A stretch of 64,000 nucleotides of DNA from Streptomyces bungoensis (GTDB taxonomy: Bacteria; Actinomycetota; Actinomycetes; Streptomycetales; Streptomycetaceae), in assembly GCF_001514215.1 (NCBI RefSeq), contig NZ_KQ948851.1, positions 829,279 through 893,278 on the forward strand, written 5' to 3'. This document shows, in pieces, positions 1-10,066 of the stretch (the stretch's first letter is position 1; the number at the start of each line of letters is the position of its first letter). The translations under genes were made by a program, and so were the position numbers. The notes beneath the pieces were generated by a model that was not told the DNA's origin, made no database searches, and saw nothing but the letters and a program-made list of their open reading frames with translations.

Positions 1-996
1 GCGGCCGGGACGGGCCCGGACGGGGTTCCTCCTGCCGCCGGTTCGGACACGGGTGCGGTGCGGCGCCCGGTCGGGGGACCGGTCGGCTTTCCCCGGCAAT
101 CCGCCGCGCCCCACGTCGGCCCTGCGCCCCACGCGGCCGCACAGCCCCCCGAGCCGGACATCGTCCCCACCCGAACCGTCACCCGTCCCGGCTCGTCCCC
201 GAACCCCGACGCCGTCCCCGTCCCCGAGCCGGACACCGACTCCACCCCCACCCCCGAGCCGCCCCCCGGCAAAGTGCGCAGGCGCCGCCGCGGCAGTGCG
301 CGGTTCGCCGGGATGGTCGAGGACGCGGAGGCACCCGTCGTCCTGCCGCAGGCGCCTGCCGCGGCGCCGGACGGCGGGGCGCGGCGGCGGGTTCCGCGGG
401 GGGCGCGGTTCGCCGGGGCCGGGGAGGGGACCGGGGCCGCCGAGCAGCCCGTCGAGGTGGTGGACGCCGGGGCCGAGGCGGCCGTCGCCGGGGCCGTGGA
501 GCGGCTGGCGCGGCTCCGGGCGGAGGGGCGCAGCGGTGAGGCCCATGTACTGCTGGCCGAGATCACTTGGTGGCCCGCCGCCCGGTTCCCGCCGCTCGCG
601 GACGCGCTGCTGCGCGCCGGGCTCGGTGCCGACTGGGCCACGCTGCTGTGGGAGGCCGCCGCGCTGCCCGCCGAGCGGCTGGTGGCCGCCGCGGGGGCGC
701 TGGAGGCCGCCGGGATGGTCGTGGAGGGGCAGCGGATGCTGCGGCAGGGCGTGGCCCGGCCGCCCGGCGAGATCGGTGCGGCCGTCCTGGCGCTGGACGC
801 CGCGGGGCGGGACCATGAGGTGCGGGCCCTGTTGGACGCCTACGTCGGCGTGCGCACCCCGGAGGAGGCCGCCCGCGGCGCGGCCGCCGATCCGGGGCGC
901 CTGGTCCCGCTGCTGCTGGAGGCCGCCCTGCGGGTCTCCGACGAACGGCACTGGGACCTGGTGCACGCCCTGCGGGTCGCCGGGTTCACCGCGTGA
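1..996 (+). CDS. hypothetical protein, 5' end outside window
   Basis: The reading frame is open from base 1 to the stop at 996 (at least 331 residues), so the true start may lie upstream; an internal GTG at 58 is also possible. The first 100 residues are rich in Pro, Arg and acidic dipeptides and look disordered. The C-terminal 180 residues are Ala/Leu/Arg-rich and helical, with repeated LLEA/LLRAGL-type segments that could be helical repeats. I see no catalytic motif, signal peptide or membrane segment and do not recognise the family. Codon bias is typical of a real gene here. Function unknown. Confidence 0.6.
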   Translation, partial: AAGTGPDGVPPAAGSDTGAVRRPVGGPVGFPRQSAAPHVGPAPHAAAQPPEPDIVPTRTVTRPGSSPNPDAVPVPEPDTDSTPTPEPPPGKVRRRRRGSARFAGMVEDAEAPVVLPQAPAAAPDGGARRRVPRGARFAGAGEGTGAAEQPVEVVDAGAEAAVAGAVERLARLRAEGRSGEAHVLLAEITWWPAARFPPLADALLRAGLGADWATLLWEAAALPAERLVAAAGALEAAGMVVEGQRMLRQGVARPPGEIGAAVLALDAAGRDHEVRALLDAYVGVRTPEEAARGAAADPGRLVPLLLEAALRVSDERHWDLVHALRVAGFTA

Positions 997-1063
997 GCCG
1001 CCCGCACGGCTCACCCACAGGAGTGTGAAACGTGATCGACTCCGCGGGTTGACGACGATGGTC

Positions 1064-1126
1064 TTGGCAAGCCCGTCCGAGAGGCTTACTTTCGTCCCTC
1101 TACGGGCCGTTTCTACGGGCGTAGAG
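1064..1126 (+). promoter_or_regulatory. candidate promoter and inverted repeat upstream of the nitrilase gene
   Basis: TTGGCA (1064-1069) and TACTTT (1087-1092) are separated by 17 bases, a reasonable vegetative-type promoter. Just downstream, CTCTACG (1098-1104) and CGTAGAG (1120-1126) form a 7-bp inverted repeat, and CTACGGGC occurs twice (1100-1107 and 1113-1120). This would place a regulator site at the start of the transcript. The PucR regulator encoded at 3296 is an obvious candidate binder, but that is inference. Confidence 0.4.
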
Positions 1127-1155
1127 GCTCGGACGTCGCGTCGAAGGAGCAGCTC

Positions 1156-1998
1156 ATGGCCAACGTCGTACGTGCCGCACTGGTCCAGGCCACCTGGACC
1201 GGCGACACCGAGTCCATGGTGGCGAAGCACGAGGAGCACGCGCGCGAGGCCGCCCGCCAGGGCGCGCGGATCATCGGCTTCCAGGAGGTCTTCAACGCCC
1301 CGTACTTCTGCCAGGTCCAGGAGCCGGAGCACTACCGCTGGGCCGAGCCGGTGCCCGACGGCCCGACCGTCCGCCGGATGCGGGACCTCGCCCGCGAGAC
1401 CGGCATGGTGATCGTCGTACCGGTCTTCGAGATCGAGCAGTCCGGCTTCTACTACAACACCGCCGCCGTGATCGACGCCGACGGCACCTATCTCGGCAAG
1501 TACCGCAAGCACCACATCCCGCAGGTCAAGGGCTTCTGGGAGAAGTACTACTTCAAACCCGGCAACCTGGGCTGGCCCGTCTTCGACACGGCCGCCGGCA
1601 AGGTCGGCGTCTACATCTGCTACGACCGGCACTTCCCCGAGGGCTGGCGCCAACTGGGACTCAACGGCGCCCAGTTGGTCTACAACCCCTCCGCCACCCA
1701 CCGCGGCCTGTCCGCCCACCTGTGGCAGCTGGAGCAGCCCGCCGCGGCCGTCGCCAACGAGTACTTCGTCGCCGCCATCAACCGCGTCGGCCAGGAGGAG
1801 TACGGCGACAACGACTTCTACGGCACGAGCTACTTCGTCGACCCGCGCGGCCGGTTCGTCGGCGAGCCGGCCGGCGACAAGGCCGAGGAACTCCTCGTCC
1901 GCGACCTCGACCTCGGCCTCATCGAACAGGTCCGGCAGCAGTGGGCCTTCTACCGCGACCGCCGCCCCGACGCCTACGAAGGACTGGTGCAGCCGTGA
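1156..1998 (+). CDS. nitrilase-superfamily beta-ureidopropionase-type amidohydrolase (copy 1)
   Basis: 280 residues, full length for the carbon-nitrogen hydrolase superfamily. The Glu-Lys-Cys triad is visible: E44 in FQEVF, K118 in KYRKHHIP and C155 in YICYDRHFPEG; the extended RHFPEG and the NEYFVAAINRVG segment are typical of beta-ureidopropionase/N-carbamoyl-amino-acid amidohydrolases. The expected reaction is hydrolysis of N-carbamoyl-beta-alanine (or N-carbamoyl amino acid) to the amino acid, CO2 and ammonia in the cytoplasm. The start has a good ribosome site (AAGGAG). Its stop overlaps the GTG start of the aminotransferase, so the two are cotranscribed. A close paralogue with the same catalytic numbering lies at 5065. 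Confidence 0.9.
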   Translation: MANVVRAALVQATWTGDTESMVAKHEEHAREAARQGARIIGFQEVFNAPYFCQVQEPEHYRWAEPVPDGPTVRRMRDLARETGMVIVVPVFEIEQSGFYYNTAAVIDADGTYLGKYRKHHIPQVKGFWEKYYFKPGNLGWPVFDTAAGKVGVYICYDRHFPEGWRQLGLNGAQLVYNPSATHRGLSAHLWQLEQPAAAVANEYFVAAINRVGQEEYGDNDFYGTSYFVDPRGRFVGEPAGDKAEELLVRDLDLGLIEQVRQQWAFYRDRRPDAYEGLVQP

Positions 1999-3278
1999 AC
2001 GACCTCTACGCCCGCCACCGCGGCGTCCTGCCCGACTGGCTCGCCCTCTACTACGACGACCCGCTGGAGATCACCCACGGCGAGGGCCGCCACGTCTGGG
2101 ACGCGGCCGGCAACAAGTACCTCGACTTCTTCGGCGGCATCCTCACCACGATGACCGCGCACGCCCTGCCCGAGGTGACCAAGGCGGTCACCGAGCAGGC
2201 CGGCCGGATCATCCACTCCTCCACCCTCTACCTCAACCGGCCGATGGTGGAACTCGCCGAGCGCATCGCCCAGGTGAGCGGCATCCCGGACGCCCGGGTG
2301 TTCTTCACCACCTCCGGCACCGAGGCCAACGACACCGCGCTGCTGCTCGCCACCACCTACCGGCGCAGCAACACCGTCCTGGCCATGCGCAACAGCTACC
2401 ACGGCCGCTCCTTCAGCACGGTCGGCATCACCGGCAACCGCGGCTGGTCCCCGACCTCCCTGTCCCCGCTGCAGACCCTGTACGTGCACGGCGGGGTGCG
2501 CACCCGCGGCCCGTTCGCCGAACTGGACGACCGCGCGTTCGTCGACGCCTGCGTGGCGGACCTGAAGGACGTCCTCGGCCACACCCGGCCGCCCGCCGCG
2601 CTGATCGCCGAACCCGTCCAGGGCGTCGGCGGCTTCACCTCCCCGCCGGACGGCCTGTACGCGGCCTTCCGCGAAGTGCTCGACCAGCACGGGATCCTGT
2701 GGATCGCCGACGAGGTGCAGACCGGCTGGGGCCGCACCGGCGACCACTTCTGGGGCTGGCAGGCGCATGCCCAGAGCGGCCCGCCGGACATCGTCACCTT
2801 CGCCAAGGGCATCGGCAACGGCACCTCCATCGGCGGGGTGATCGCCCGTGCCGAGGTCATGAACTGCCTCGACGCCAACAGCATCTCCACCTTCGGCGGC
2901 ACCCAGCTCACCATGGCCGCCGGCCTCGCCAACCTCACCTACCTCATCGAGCACGATCTCCAGGGCAACGCCCGGCGCGTCGGCGGGCTGCTCATCGAGC
3001 GGCTGCGGTCGGCCGCCGCCCGGCTGCCCGGGGTGCGGGAGGTGCGCGGGCGCGGCCTGATGATCGGCGTCGAGCTGGTCAGGCCCGGCACCGACGAGGC
3101 CGATCCGCAGGCGGCCGCGGCCGTCCTGGAGGCGGCCCGCGAGGGCGGACTGCTCATCGGCAAGGGCGGTGGCCACAACACCAGCGCCCTGCGCATCGCG
3201 CCGCCGCTGTCGCTGACCGTCGCCGAGGCCGAGGAGGGCGCGGAGATCCTCGAACGCGCGCTGCGGAGCACGTACTAG
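1995..3278 (+). CDS. class III PLP-dependent aminotransferase
   Basis: Starts at GTG 1995, overlapping the TGA of the nitrilase (GTGA); 427 residues. PLP features: TTSGTEAND (about 105-113), D239 in IADEVQTGWGRTG and the Schiff-base lysine K271 in TFAKGIGNG. This is the acetylornithine/omega-aminotransferase fold, closest in motif pattern to AGXT2/beta-alanine-type enzymes. In this context the likely substrate is beta-alanine or 3-aminoisobutyrate released by the neighbouring ureidopropionase, giving malonate semialdehyde or methylmalonate semialdehyde; the exact donor and acceptor cannot be read from sequence. The PucR regulator gene follows 17 bp downstream. Confidence 0.9.
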   Translation: MNDLYARHRGVLPDWLALYYDDPLEITHGEGRHVWDAAGNKYLDFFGGILTTMTAHALPEVTKAVTEQAGRIIHSSTLYLNRPMVELAERIAQVSGIPDARVFFTTSGTEANDTALLLATTYRRSNTVLAMRNSYHGRSFSTVGITGNRGWSPTSLSPLQTLYVHGGVRTRGPFAELDDRAFVDACVADLKDVLGHTRPPAALIAEPVQGVGGFTSPPDGLYAAFREVLDQHGILWIADEVQTGWGRTGDHFWGWQAHAQSGPPDIVTFAKGIGNGTSIGGVIARAEVMNCLDANSISTFGGTQLTMAAGLANLTYLIEHDLQGNARRVGGLLIERLRSAAARLPGVREVRGRGLMIGVELVRPGTDEADPQAAAAVLEAAREGGLLIGKGGGHNTSALRIAPPLSLTVAEAEEGAEILERALRSTY

Positions 3279-3295
3279 AGAGCGGGTGTACGGCC

Positions 3296-4909
3296 ATGAC
3301 CACCACCTCAGAGCCCCGGTCCAGCGCCCCGCCGCACCCGCCGCAGCCCGCCCTGTCCGTGCGGCAGGTGCTGGCCCTGGAGCGCGTGCTCGCCGGGGAA
3401 CCCGAGGTGGTGGCCGGTGCCGCGCAGCTCGACCGGCCGGTGCGCTGGGTGCACGTCGCCGAGGCGCCCGACGTCGGCGTGATGCTCACCGGCGGCGAGA
3501 TGGTGCTCACCACCGGGGTGCTGCTCGCAGGCGACGAGGCCAAGCAGACCGAGTACGTCCGGTCCCTGCACCGCGCCGAGGCCGCGGCCGTCGTCCTGGG
3601 GCTCGGCCGGGCCTTCCCCACGCCGCCCGAGGTGATGCGCCGGGCCGCCGAGCGGTGCGGGCTGCCGCTGGTCGTCCTGCACCGGCCGTTCCCCTTCGCC
3701 GAGCTGACGGAGGAGGTGCAGTCCCGGCTGGTGCGGCGCAAGTTCGCCGCCGTGAGCCTGTCGGAGACCGTGCGGACCGCGCTCACCCGGCTGATCACCA
3801 CCGGCGCCCCGCTGGGCCGGCTGCTCGACGAGGTCGCCCGGCACAGCGGCTGCCCGGTCGTCGTCACCAACCTCGCCCACCGCGTCCTCGCCACCGCGGG
3901 GGAGCGGCCGGCCGTCGACGACGTCCTGCGCGACTGGGAGCGCATCGCCCGGCAGGCATGGGGGCACCACCCAGGCCGTTCAGGCACTGGGGGAGGCAGC
4001 GAGGGCGACGGCTGGATCCGCGCCGACCTCGACGGCCGCGGGGAGCGCTGGGGCCGGCTGCTGCTGTGCGGCTACCGGGGCGACGCGGCCACCGGCCGGC
4101 TGCTCGCCGACCGAGCCGCCGAGGCCCTCGTCCTGCACCGCATGCTCGGCGGCGGCTCCGCGCACACCTGGGAGGAGCAGTCCGCGCAGAGCCTGCTGAC
4201 CGACCTGGTCTCCGGCGTCGTCCCGGCCGGCCGGCTGCTGCCGCGGGCCCGCGCGGCCGGACTGCCGGTCAACCGGCGCACCTTCGTGCCGCTCGTCGTG
4301 CTCGACCGCACGCCCGGCCAGCTCGACCGGTTGCTGCGCCTGCTGGGGATGTCCGGGATCGCCGCCGAACTCGCCGAGGGCGCCGCCGCCGTGCTGCTCA
4401 GCCTCGCCCGCGACCAGGACGCCGAGACCCTCACCGCCCACTTCGCGGCCCGGCTGCGCGCCGGGTCCCCGGCCGTCGTGGCGGCCGCCGACGCCCGCAC
4501 CGCCTGGGAGGACGTACCCGCCGGGCTGCGCGAGGCCCAGCACGTCGCGGACGCGGTCGCCGGCTCCTCGGCCGCCCTCGACCTGCCGGCCGTGGTCCGG
4601 CTCCGGGACGTCCACCTGCGCGGCCTCGTCCGGCTGCTGCGCGACGACCCGCAGGTGCAGTCCTTCGCCGAGCGGGAACTGGACGGGCTGCTGCGCGGCG
4701 CGGACCAGGAGCTGCTGGGCGTCCTGCGCACCTACCTGGCCACCGGCCGCAACAAGTCCCGCACCGCCCAGCTCCACCACGTCTCGCGACCCGCCCTCTA
4801 CCGGCGCCTGGAGGCGATACAGACCCGGCTGGGCGTCGACCTCGACGACTTCGAGCAGGCGGCCTCGGTGCACATCGCGCTCCTCGCGCACGACGCGCAA
4901 CAACGCTGA
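3296..4909 (+). CDS. PucR-family transcriptional regulator
   Basis: 537 residues from ATG 3296. The N-terminal part (about 20-140) matches the purine-catabolism regulatory domain of PucR (LSVRQVLALERVLAGEPEVV, then TGGEMVLTTG). The middle is a GGDEF-like/CdaR linker, and the end carries the PucR helix-turn-helix: LLGVLRTYLATGRNKSRTAQ followed by HVSRPALYRRLEAIQ. Such proteins sense a nitrogen-compound intermediate and control its catabolic genes. Position inside the pyrimidine/hydantoin cluster, in the same direction, strongly suggests it controls the flanking genes. Operator sites are not established; repeats at 1098-1126 and 4959-4999 are candidates. Confidence 0.9.
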   Translation: MTTTSEPRSSAPPHPPQPALSVRQVLALERVLAGEPEVVAGAAQLDRPVRWVHVAEAPDVGVMLTGGEMVLTTGVLLAGDEAKQTEYVRSLHRAEAAAVVLGLGRAFPTPPEVMRRAAERCGLPLVVLHRPFPFAELTEEVQSRLVRRKFAAVSLSETVRTALTRLITTGAPLGRLLDEVARHSGCPVVVTNLAHRVLATAGERPAVDDVLRDWERIARQAWGHHPGRSGTGGGSEGDGWIRADLDGRGERWGRLLLCGYRGDAATGRLLADRAAEALVLHRMLGGGSAHTWEEQSAQSLLTDLVSGVVPAGRLLPRARAAGLPVNRRTFVPLVVLDRTPGQLDRLLRLLGMSGIAAELAEGAAAVLLSLARDQDAETLTAHFAARLRAGSPAVVAAADARTAWEDVPAGLREAQHVADAVAGSSAALDLPAVVRLRDVHLRGLVRLLRDDPQVQSFAERELDGLLRGADQELLGVLRTYLATGRNKSRTAQLHHVSRPALYRRLEAIQTRLGVDLDDFEQAASVHIALLAHDAQQR

Positions 4910-4958
4910 AACATGCCATGACCTGGGAAAACGGCGGTGAAACATGGGTCTGCGAACA

Positions 4959-4999
4959 CGTGACACGGTGGCACGCCGACCGCCCGCGGACGTGACACG
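4959..4999. repeat. direct repeat CGTGACACG x2 in the regulator-nitrilase intergenic region
   Basis: CGTGACACG occurs at 4959-4967 and 4991-4999, 32 bp start to start (about three helical turns). The 155-bp gap also has two TGAAACATG copies near 4912 and 4938. They sit upstream of the second nitrilase gene and could be binding sites for the PucR regulator; no function is shown. Confidence 0.3.
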
Positions 5000-5064
5000 C
5001 TGCACCTCAAACCGGCCGTCCGGGCTTCCTAGTCTCGCCGTACACCGAGCGACCGGAGGTCCCG

Positions 5065-5907
5065 ATGAGCCGAGTGATCCGTGCCGCCCTCTTCCAGACC
5101 GCCTGGACCGGCGACAAGGAGTCCATGATCCAGGTCCACGAGCAGGCGGCCCGCGACGCGGCCGCGCAGGGCGCCCAAGTCCTCTGCTTCCAGGAGCTGT
5201 TCTACGGCCCCTACTTCTGCCAGGTCCAGGACAAGGCGTTCTACGAGTACGCCGAGCGGATCCCGGACGGCCCGACCGTCCGGCGCTTCCAGTCCCTCGC
5301 CCGCGAACTGGGCATCGTGCTCGTCCTGCCGATGTACGAGGAGGAGCAGCCGGGCGTCCTCTACAACACCGCCGCGGTGATCGACGCGGACGGCTCCTAC
5401 CTCGGCAAGTACCGCAAGACCCACATCCCCCAAGTCCAGGGGTTCTGGGAGAAGTTCTACTTCCGCCCGGGCAACAGCGGCTGGCCCGTCTTCGACACCG
5501 CCGCCGGGCGGATCGGCGTCTACATCTGCTACGACCGCCACTTCCCGGAGGGCTGGCGGGCCCTGGGCCTGGCCGGCGCCGAGATCGTCTTCAACCCGTC
5601 GGCCACCTCGCGCGGCCTGTCCCGCTACCTGTGGCAGCTGGAGCAGCCGGCGGCGGCCGTCGCCAACGAGTACTTCGTCGGGGCGATCAACCGGGTCGGC
5701 GTGGAGGACCTGGGCGACAACGACTTCTACGGCACCACCTACTTCGTGGACCCGGAGGCCCGGTTCGTCGGCGAGGTGGCGAGCGACAAGGAGACCGAAC
5801 TCGTCGTCCGCGACCTCGACCTGGCGAAACTCCGCGAGGTCCGCGACCGCTGGCAGTTCTACCGCGACCGGGCGCCGGGGGCCTACGAGCCGCTGACCGC
5901 GCCCTGA
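5065..5907 (+). CDS. nitrilase-superfamily beta-ureidopropionase-type amidohydrolase (copy 2)
   Basis: 280 residues, same length as the copy at 1156 and colinear along its whole length, with identical positions for E44, K118 and C155 and the same YICYDRHFPEG and NDFYGT segments. Start ATG is preceded by GGAGG. It precedes the dihydropyrimidinase gene by 43 bp, so this copy is the better candidate for the dedicated N-carbamoyl-beta-alanine hydrolase of the operon. Differences lie mainly in substrate-pocket loops (for example EEEQPGVLY versus EIEQSGFYY), consistent with different preference for the N-carbamoyl substrate; that is inference. Confidence 0.9.
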   Translation: MSRVIRAALFQTAWTGDKESMIQVHEQAARDAAAQGAQVLCFQELFYGPYFCQVQDKAFYEYAERIPDGPTVRRFQSLARELGIVLVLPMYEEEQPGVLYNTAAVIDADGSYLGKYRKTHIPQVQGFWEKFYFRPGNSGWPVFDTAAGRIGVYICYDRHFPEGWRALGLAGAEIVFNPSATSRGLSRYLWQLEQPAAAVANEYFVGAINRVGVEDLGDNDFYGTTYFVDPEARFVGEVASDKETELVVRDLDLAKLREVRDRWQFYRDRAPGAYEPLTAP

Positions 5908-5950
5908 CCGCCGCACCGTTCACCCTGGCCACCCTGGGAGGAGAGGGACC

Positions 5951-7354
5951 ATGAGCAGCCGTACCGTCGTCCGCGGGGGGCTCGTCATCACCGCGTCCGA
6001 CGAGCTCCACGCCGACGTCCTGATCGAGGACGGCCGCATCGCCGCCCTCGCCGCCTCCGGCACCCCGGCCGCGGGGGCGTTCACCGCCGACCGGGTGATC
6101 GACGCGACCGGGAAGTACGTCATCCCCGGCGGCGTCGACGGCCACACCCACATGGAGATGCCCTTCGGCGGCACCACGGCCGCCGACACCTTCGAGACCG
6201 GCACCCGCGCCGCCGCCTGGGGCGGTACGACGACGATCGTCGACTTCGCCATCCAGAACGTCGGCGGCTCCCTGCGCGACGGCCTGGACGCCTGGCACGC
6301 CAAGGCCGAGGGCAACTGCGCGATCGACTACGCCTTCCACATGATCGTCTCCGACGTGAACCCGGAGACGCTCAAGGAGATGGACCTGCTGGTCGAGGAG
6401 GGCGTGACGTCCTTCAAGCAGTTCATGGCGTACCCGGGGGTGTTCTACTCCGACGACGGCCAGATCCTGCGGGCCATGCAGCGCGCCGCCGAGAACGGCG
6501 GCCTGATCATGATGCACGCCGAGAACGGCATCGCCATCGACGTCCTGGTCGAGCAGGCGCTGGCCCGCGGCGAGACCGATCCCCGCTACCACGGCGAGGT
6601 CCGCAAGGCCCTGCTGGAGGCCGAGGCCACCCACCGCGCCATCCGGCTCGCCCAGGTCGCGGGCGCGCCCCTGTACGTGGTGCACGTCTCCGCCATGGAG
6701 GCCGTGGCCGAACTGGCGCGGGCGCGCGACGAGGGGCTGAACGTCTTCGGCGAGACCTGCCCGCAGTACCTGTTCCTGTCCACCGACAACCTCGCCGAGC
6801 CGGACTTCGAGGGCGCGAAGTACGTGTGCAGCACGCCGCTTCGGCCGCGCGAACACCAGGCCAAGCTGTGGCAGGGCCTCCGGACGAACGACCTGCAGGT
6901 CGTCTCCACCGACCACTGCCCGTTCTGCTTCACCGGGCAGAAGGAACTGGGCCGCGGCGACTTCTCGAAGATCCCCAACGGCCTGCCGGGGGTGGAGAAC
7001 CGCATGGACCTGCTCCACCAGGCCGTCGTCGACGGGCGCATCTCCCGGCGCCGCTGGATCGAGATCGCCTGCGCCACCCCGGCCCGCATGTTCGGCCTGT
7101 ACCCGAAGAAGGGCACCATCGCCCCGGGCGCCGACGCCGACGTCGTCGTCTACGACCCGCACGCCGAGCAGGTGATGTCCGCCGAGACCCACCACATGAA
7201 CGTCGACTACTCGGCGTACGAGGGCCGGCGCACCACCGGCCGGGTCGAGACCGTCCTCTCGCGCGGCGAACTCGTCATCGACCGGCGGGAGTACACCGGA
7301 CACGCCGGCCACGGCGTCTTCACCCCGCGCTCCACCTGCCAGTACCTCAGCTAG
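5951..7354 (+). CDS. hydA: dihydropyrimidinase / D-hydantoinase
   Basis: 467 residues, normal for the family. Metal-centre residues of the cyclic amidohydrolase fold are present: H65 and H67 in GHTHMEMPFGG, the carbamylated lysine K156 in TSFKQFMA, H189, H245 in VVHVSA and D321 in STDHCPF. It hydrolyses 5,6-dihydrouracil/dihydrothymine or 5-substituted hydantoins to N-carbamoyl amino acids in the cytoplasm. Ribosome site GGGAGGAGAGGG precedes the ATG. Next to the ureidopropionase and 12 bp before the LLM oxidoreductase gene, so almost certainly one operon. Confidence 0.95.
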   Translation: MSSRTVVRGGLVITASDELHADVLIEDGRIAALAASGTPAAGAFTADRVIDATGKYVIPGGVDGHTHMEMPFGGTTAADTFETGTRAAAWGGTTTIVDFAIQNVGGSLRDGLDAWHAKAEGNCAIDYAFHMIVSDVNPETLKEMDLLVEEGVTSFKQFMAYPGVFYSDDGQILRAMQRAAENGGLIMMHAENGIAIDVLVEQALARGETDPRYHGEVRKALLEAEATHRAIRLAQVAGAPLYVVHVSAMEAVAELARARDEGLNVFGETCPQYLFLSTDNLAEPDFEGAKYVCSTPLRPREHQAKLWQGLRTNDLQVVSTDHCPFCFTGQKELGRGDFSKIPNGLPGVENRMDLLHQAVVDGRISRRRWIEIACATPARMFGLYPKKGTIAPGADADVVVYDPHAEQVMSAETHHMNVDYSAYEGRRTTGRVETVLSRGELVIDRREYTGHAGHGVFTPRSTCQYLS

Positions 7355-7366
7355 GAGTGGCGCCCC

Positions 7367-8386
7367 ATGGACTTCGGACTCGTCCTGCAGACCGACCCCC
7401 CGGCCTCCCGCGTCGTCAGCCTGATGAAACGCGCCGAGCGCAACGGCTTCCGCTACGGCTGGACCTTCGACTCCGCCGTGCTGTGGCAGGAGCCGTTCGT
7501 GATCTACAGCCAGATCCTGGCCAACACCACGAAGCTCAAGGTCGGCCCGATGGTCACCAACCCGGGCACCCGCACCTGGGAGGTGACCGCCTCCACCTTC
7601 GCCACCCTCAACGACATGTTCGGCAACCGCACGGTGTGCGGCATCGGCCGCGGTGACTCCGCGATGCGGGTGGCGGGCCGCAAACCCAACACCCTCGCCC
7701 GGATCAGCGAGGCCATGAAGGTCATCCGCGCCCTCGGCCGGGGCGACGAGGCCGACCTCGGCGGCACGAAGATCCGGTTCCCCTGGGTCCGGCCCGGTGC
7801 CGAACTTCCCGTCTGGATGGCCGCGTACGGGCCGAAGGCGCTGAAGATGGCCGGTGAGGAGGCCGACGGCTTCATCCTCCAGCTCGCCGACCTCTACCTG
7901 ACCGAGTACATGGTGAAGGCCGTCAAGGACGCGGCCGCGGCCGCCGGACGCGACCCGTCCGAGGTCACGGTCTGCGTGGCGGCCCCCGCCTACGTCACCG
8001 AGGACGACTCGCCCGAGGCGCTCGCCCACGCCCGCGAGCAGTGCCGCTGGTTCGGCGGCATGGTCGGCAACCACGTCGCCGACCTCGTCGCCAAGTACGG
8101 CGAGCACTCCGCCCAGGTCCCCGACGAACTCACCGACTACATCAAGTCCCGCCAGGGCTACGACTACGCCCACCACGGCCGCAGCGGCAACCCCGACACC
8201 CGGTTCGTGCCCGACGAGATCGTGGACCGGTTCTGCCTGATCGGCCCGGCCGAGAAACACGTCGAGAAGCTGACCGCGCTGCGCGAGCTGGGCGTGGACC
8301 AGTTCGCGGTGTACGACATGCACGACGCGCAGGAGGCCACCATCGACGCCTACGGCACGAAGGTGATCCCCGCCCTCGAGGCCTGA
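7367..8386 (+). CDS. LLM-class (luciferase-like) flavin/F420-dependent oxidoreductase
   Basis: 339 residues with luciferase-like monooxygenase features: an N-terminal MDFGLVLQTDPP strand, repeated TIM-barrel strand-helix units, VWMAAYGPKALKMAGE (typical cofactor-binding segment near 145-160) and a C-terminal IGPAEKHVEKLTALRELG. It resembles the group I know as TIGR03842 (CPS_4090 family), usually called F420-dependent. The start has AGGAG 8 bp upstream. It directly follows hydA, so it probably acts on a pyrimidine or hydantoin-type ring or a product of it. The precise reaction is unknown; see findings. Confidence 0.85.
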   Translation: MDFGLVLQTDPPASRVVSLMKRAERNGFRYGWTFDSAVLWQEPFVIYSQILANTTKLKVGPMVTNPGTRTWEVTASTFATLNDMFGNRTVCGIGRGDSAMRVAGRKPNTLARISEAMKVIRALGRGDEADLGGTKIRFPWVRPGAELPVWMAAYGPKALKMAGEEADGFILQLADLYLTEYMVKAVKDAAAAAGRDPSEVTVCVAAPAYVTEDDSPEALAHAREQCRWFGGMVGNHVADLVAKYGEHSAQVPDELTDYIKSRQGYDYAHHGRSGNPDTRFVPDEIVDRFCLIGPAEKHVEKLTALRELGVDQFAVYDMHDAQEATIDAYGTKVIPALEA

Positions 8387-8434
8387 CCCCGCAGCACCTT
8401 TCTCGCCCCTCCCACCCCCCACACACCCTGGTCA

Positions 8435-8460
8435 CCCCTCCCCGCTCCCCCGGGGAGGGG
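8435..8460. terminator. hairpin between the LLM oxidoreductase and NCS1 genes
   Basis: Ten-base perfect arms CCCCTCCCCG (8435-8444) and CGGGGAGGGG (8451-8460) with a 6-base loop. There is no T-run, so it may be a partial terminator or mRNA processing structure that lowers transporter expression relative to the upstream enzymes. Confidence 0.5.
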
Positions 8461-8511
8461 CGTGTGCCCGCACGGCCTCTCCCCGCCCGCCTCACCCGAT
8501 TGGCCTGCCCC

Positions 8512-10041
<1,530 letters not shown>

Positions 10042-10066
10042 GCGAGCCGCGCGCCGTCGCCGCCTC

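Noticed and set aside
8387..8511. A promoter for the NCS1 gene in the intergenic gap
   Set aside because: Very C-rich, with a hairpin but no convincing -35/-10 pair.
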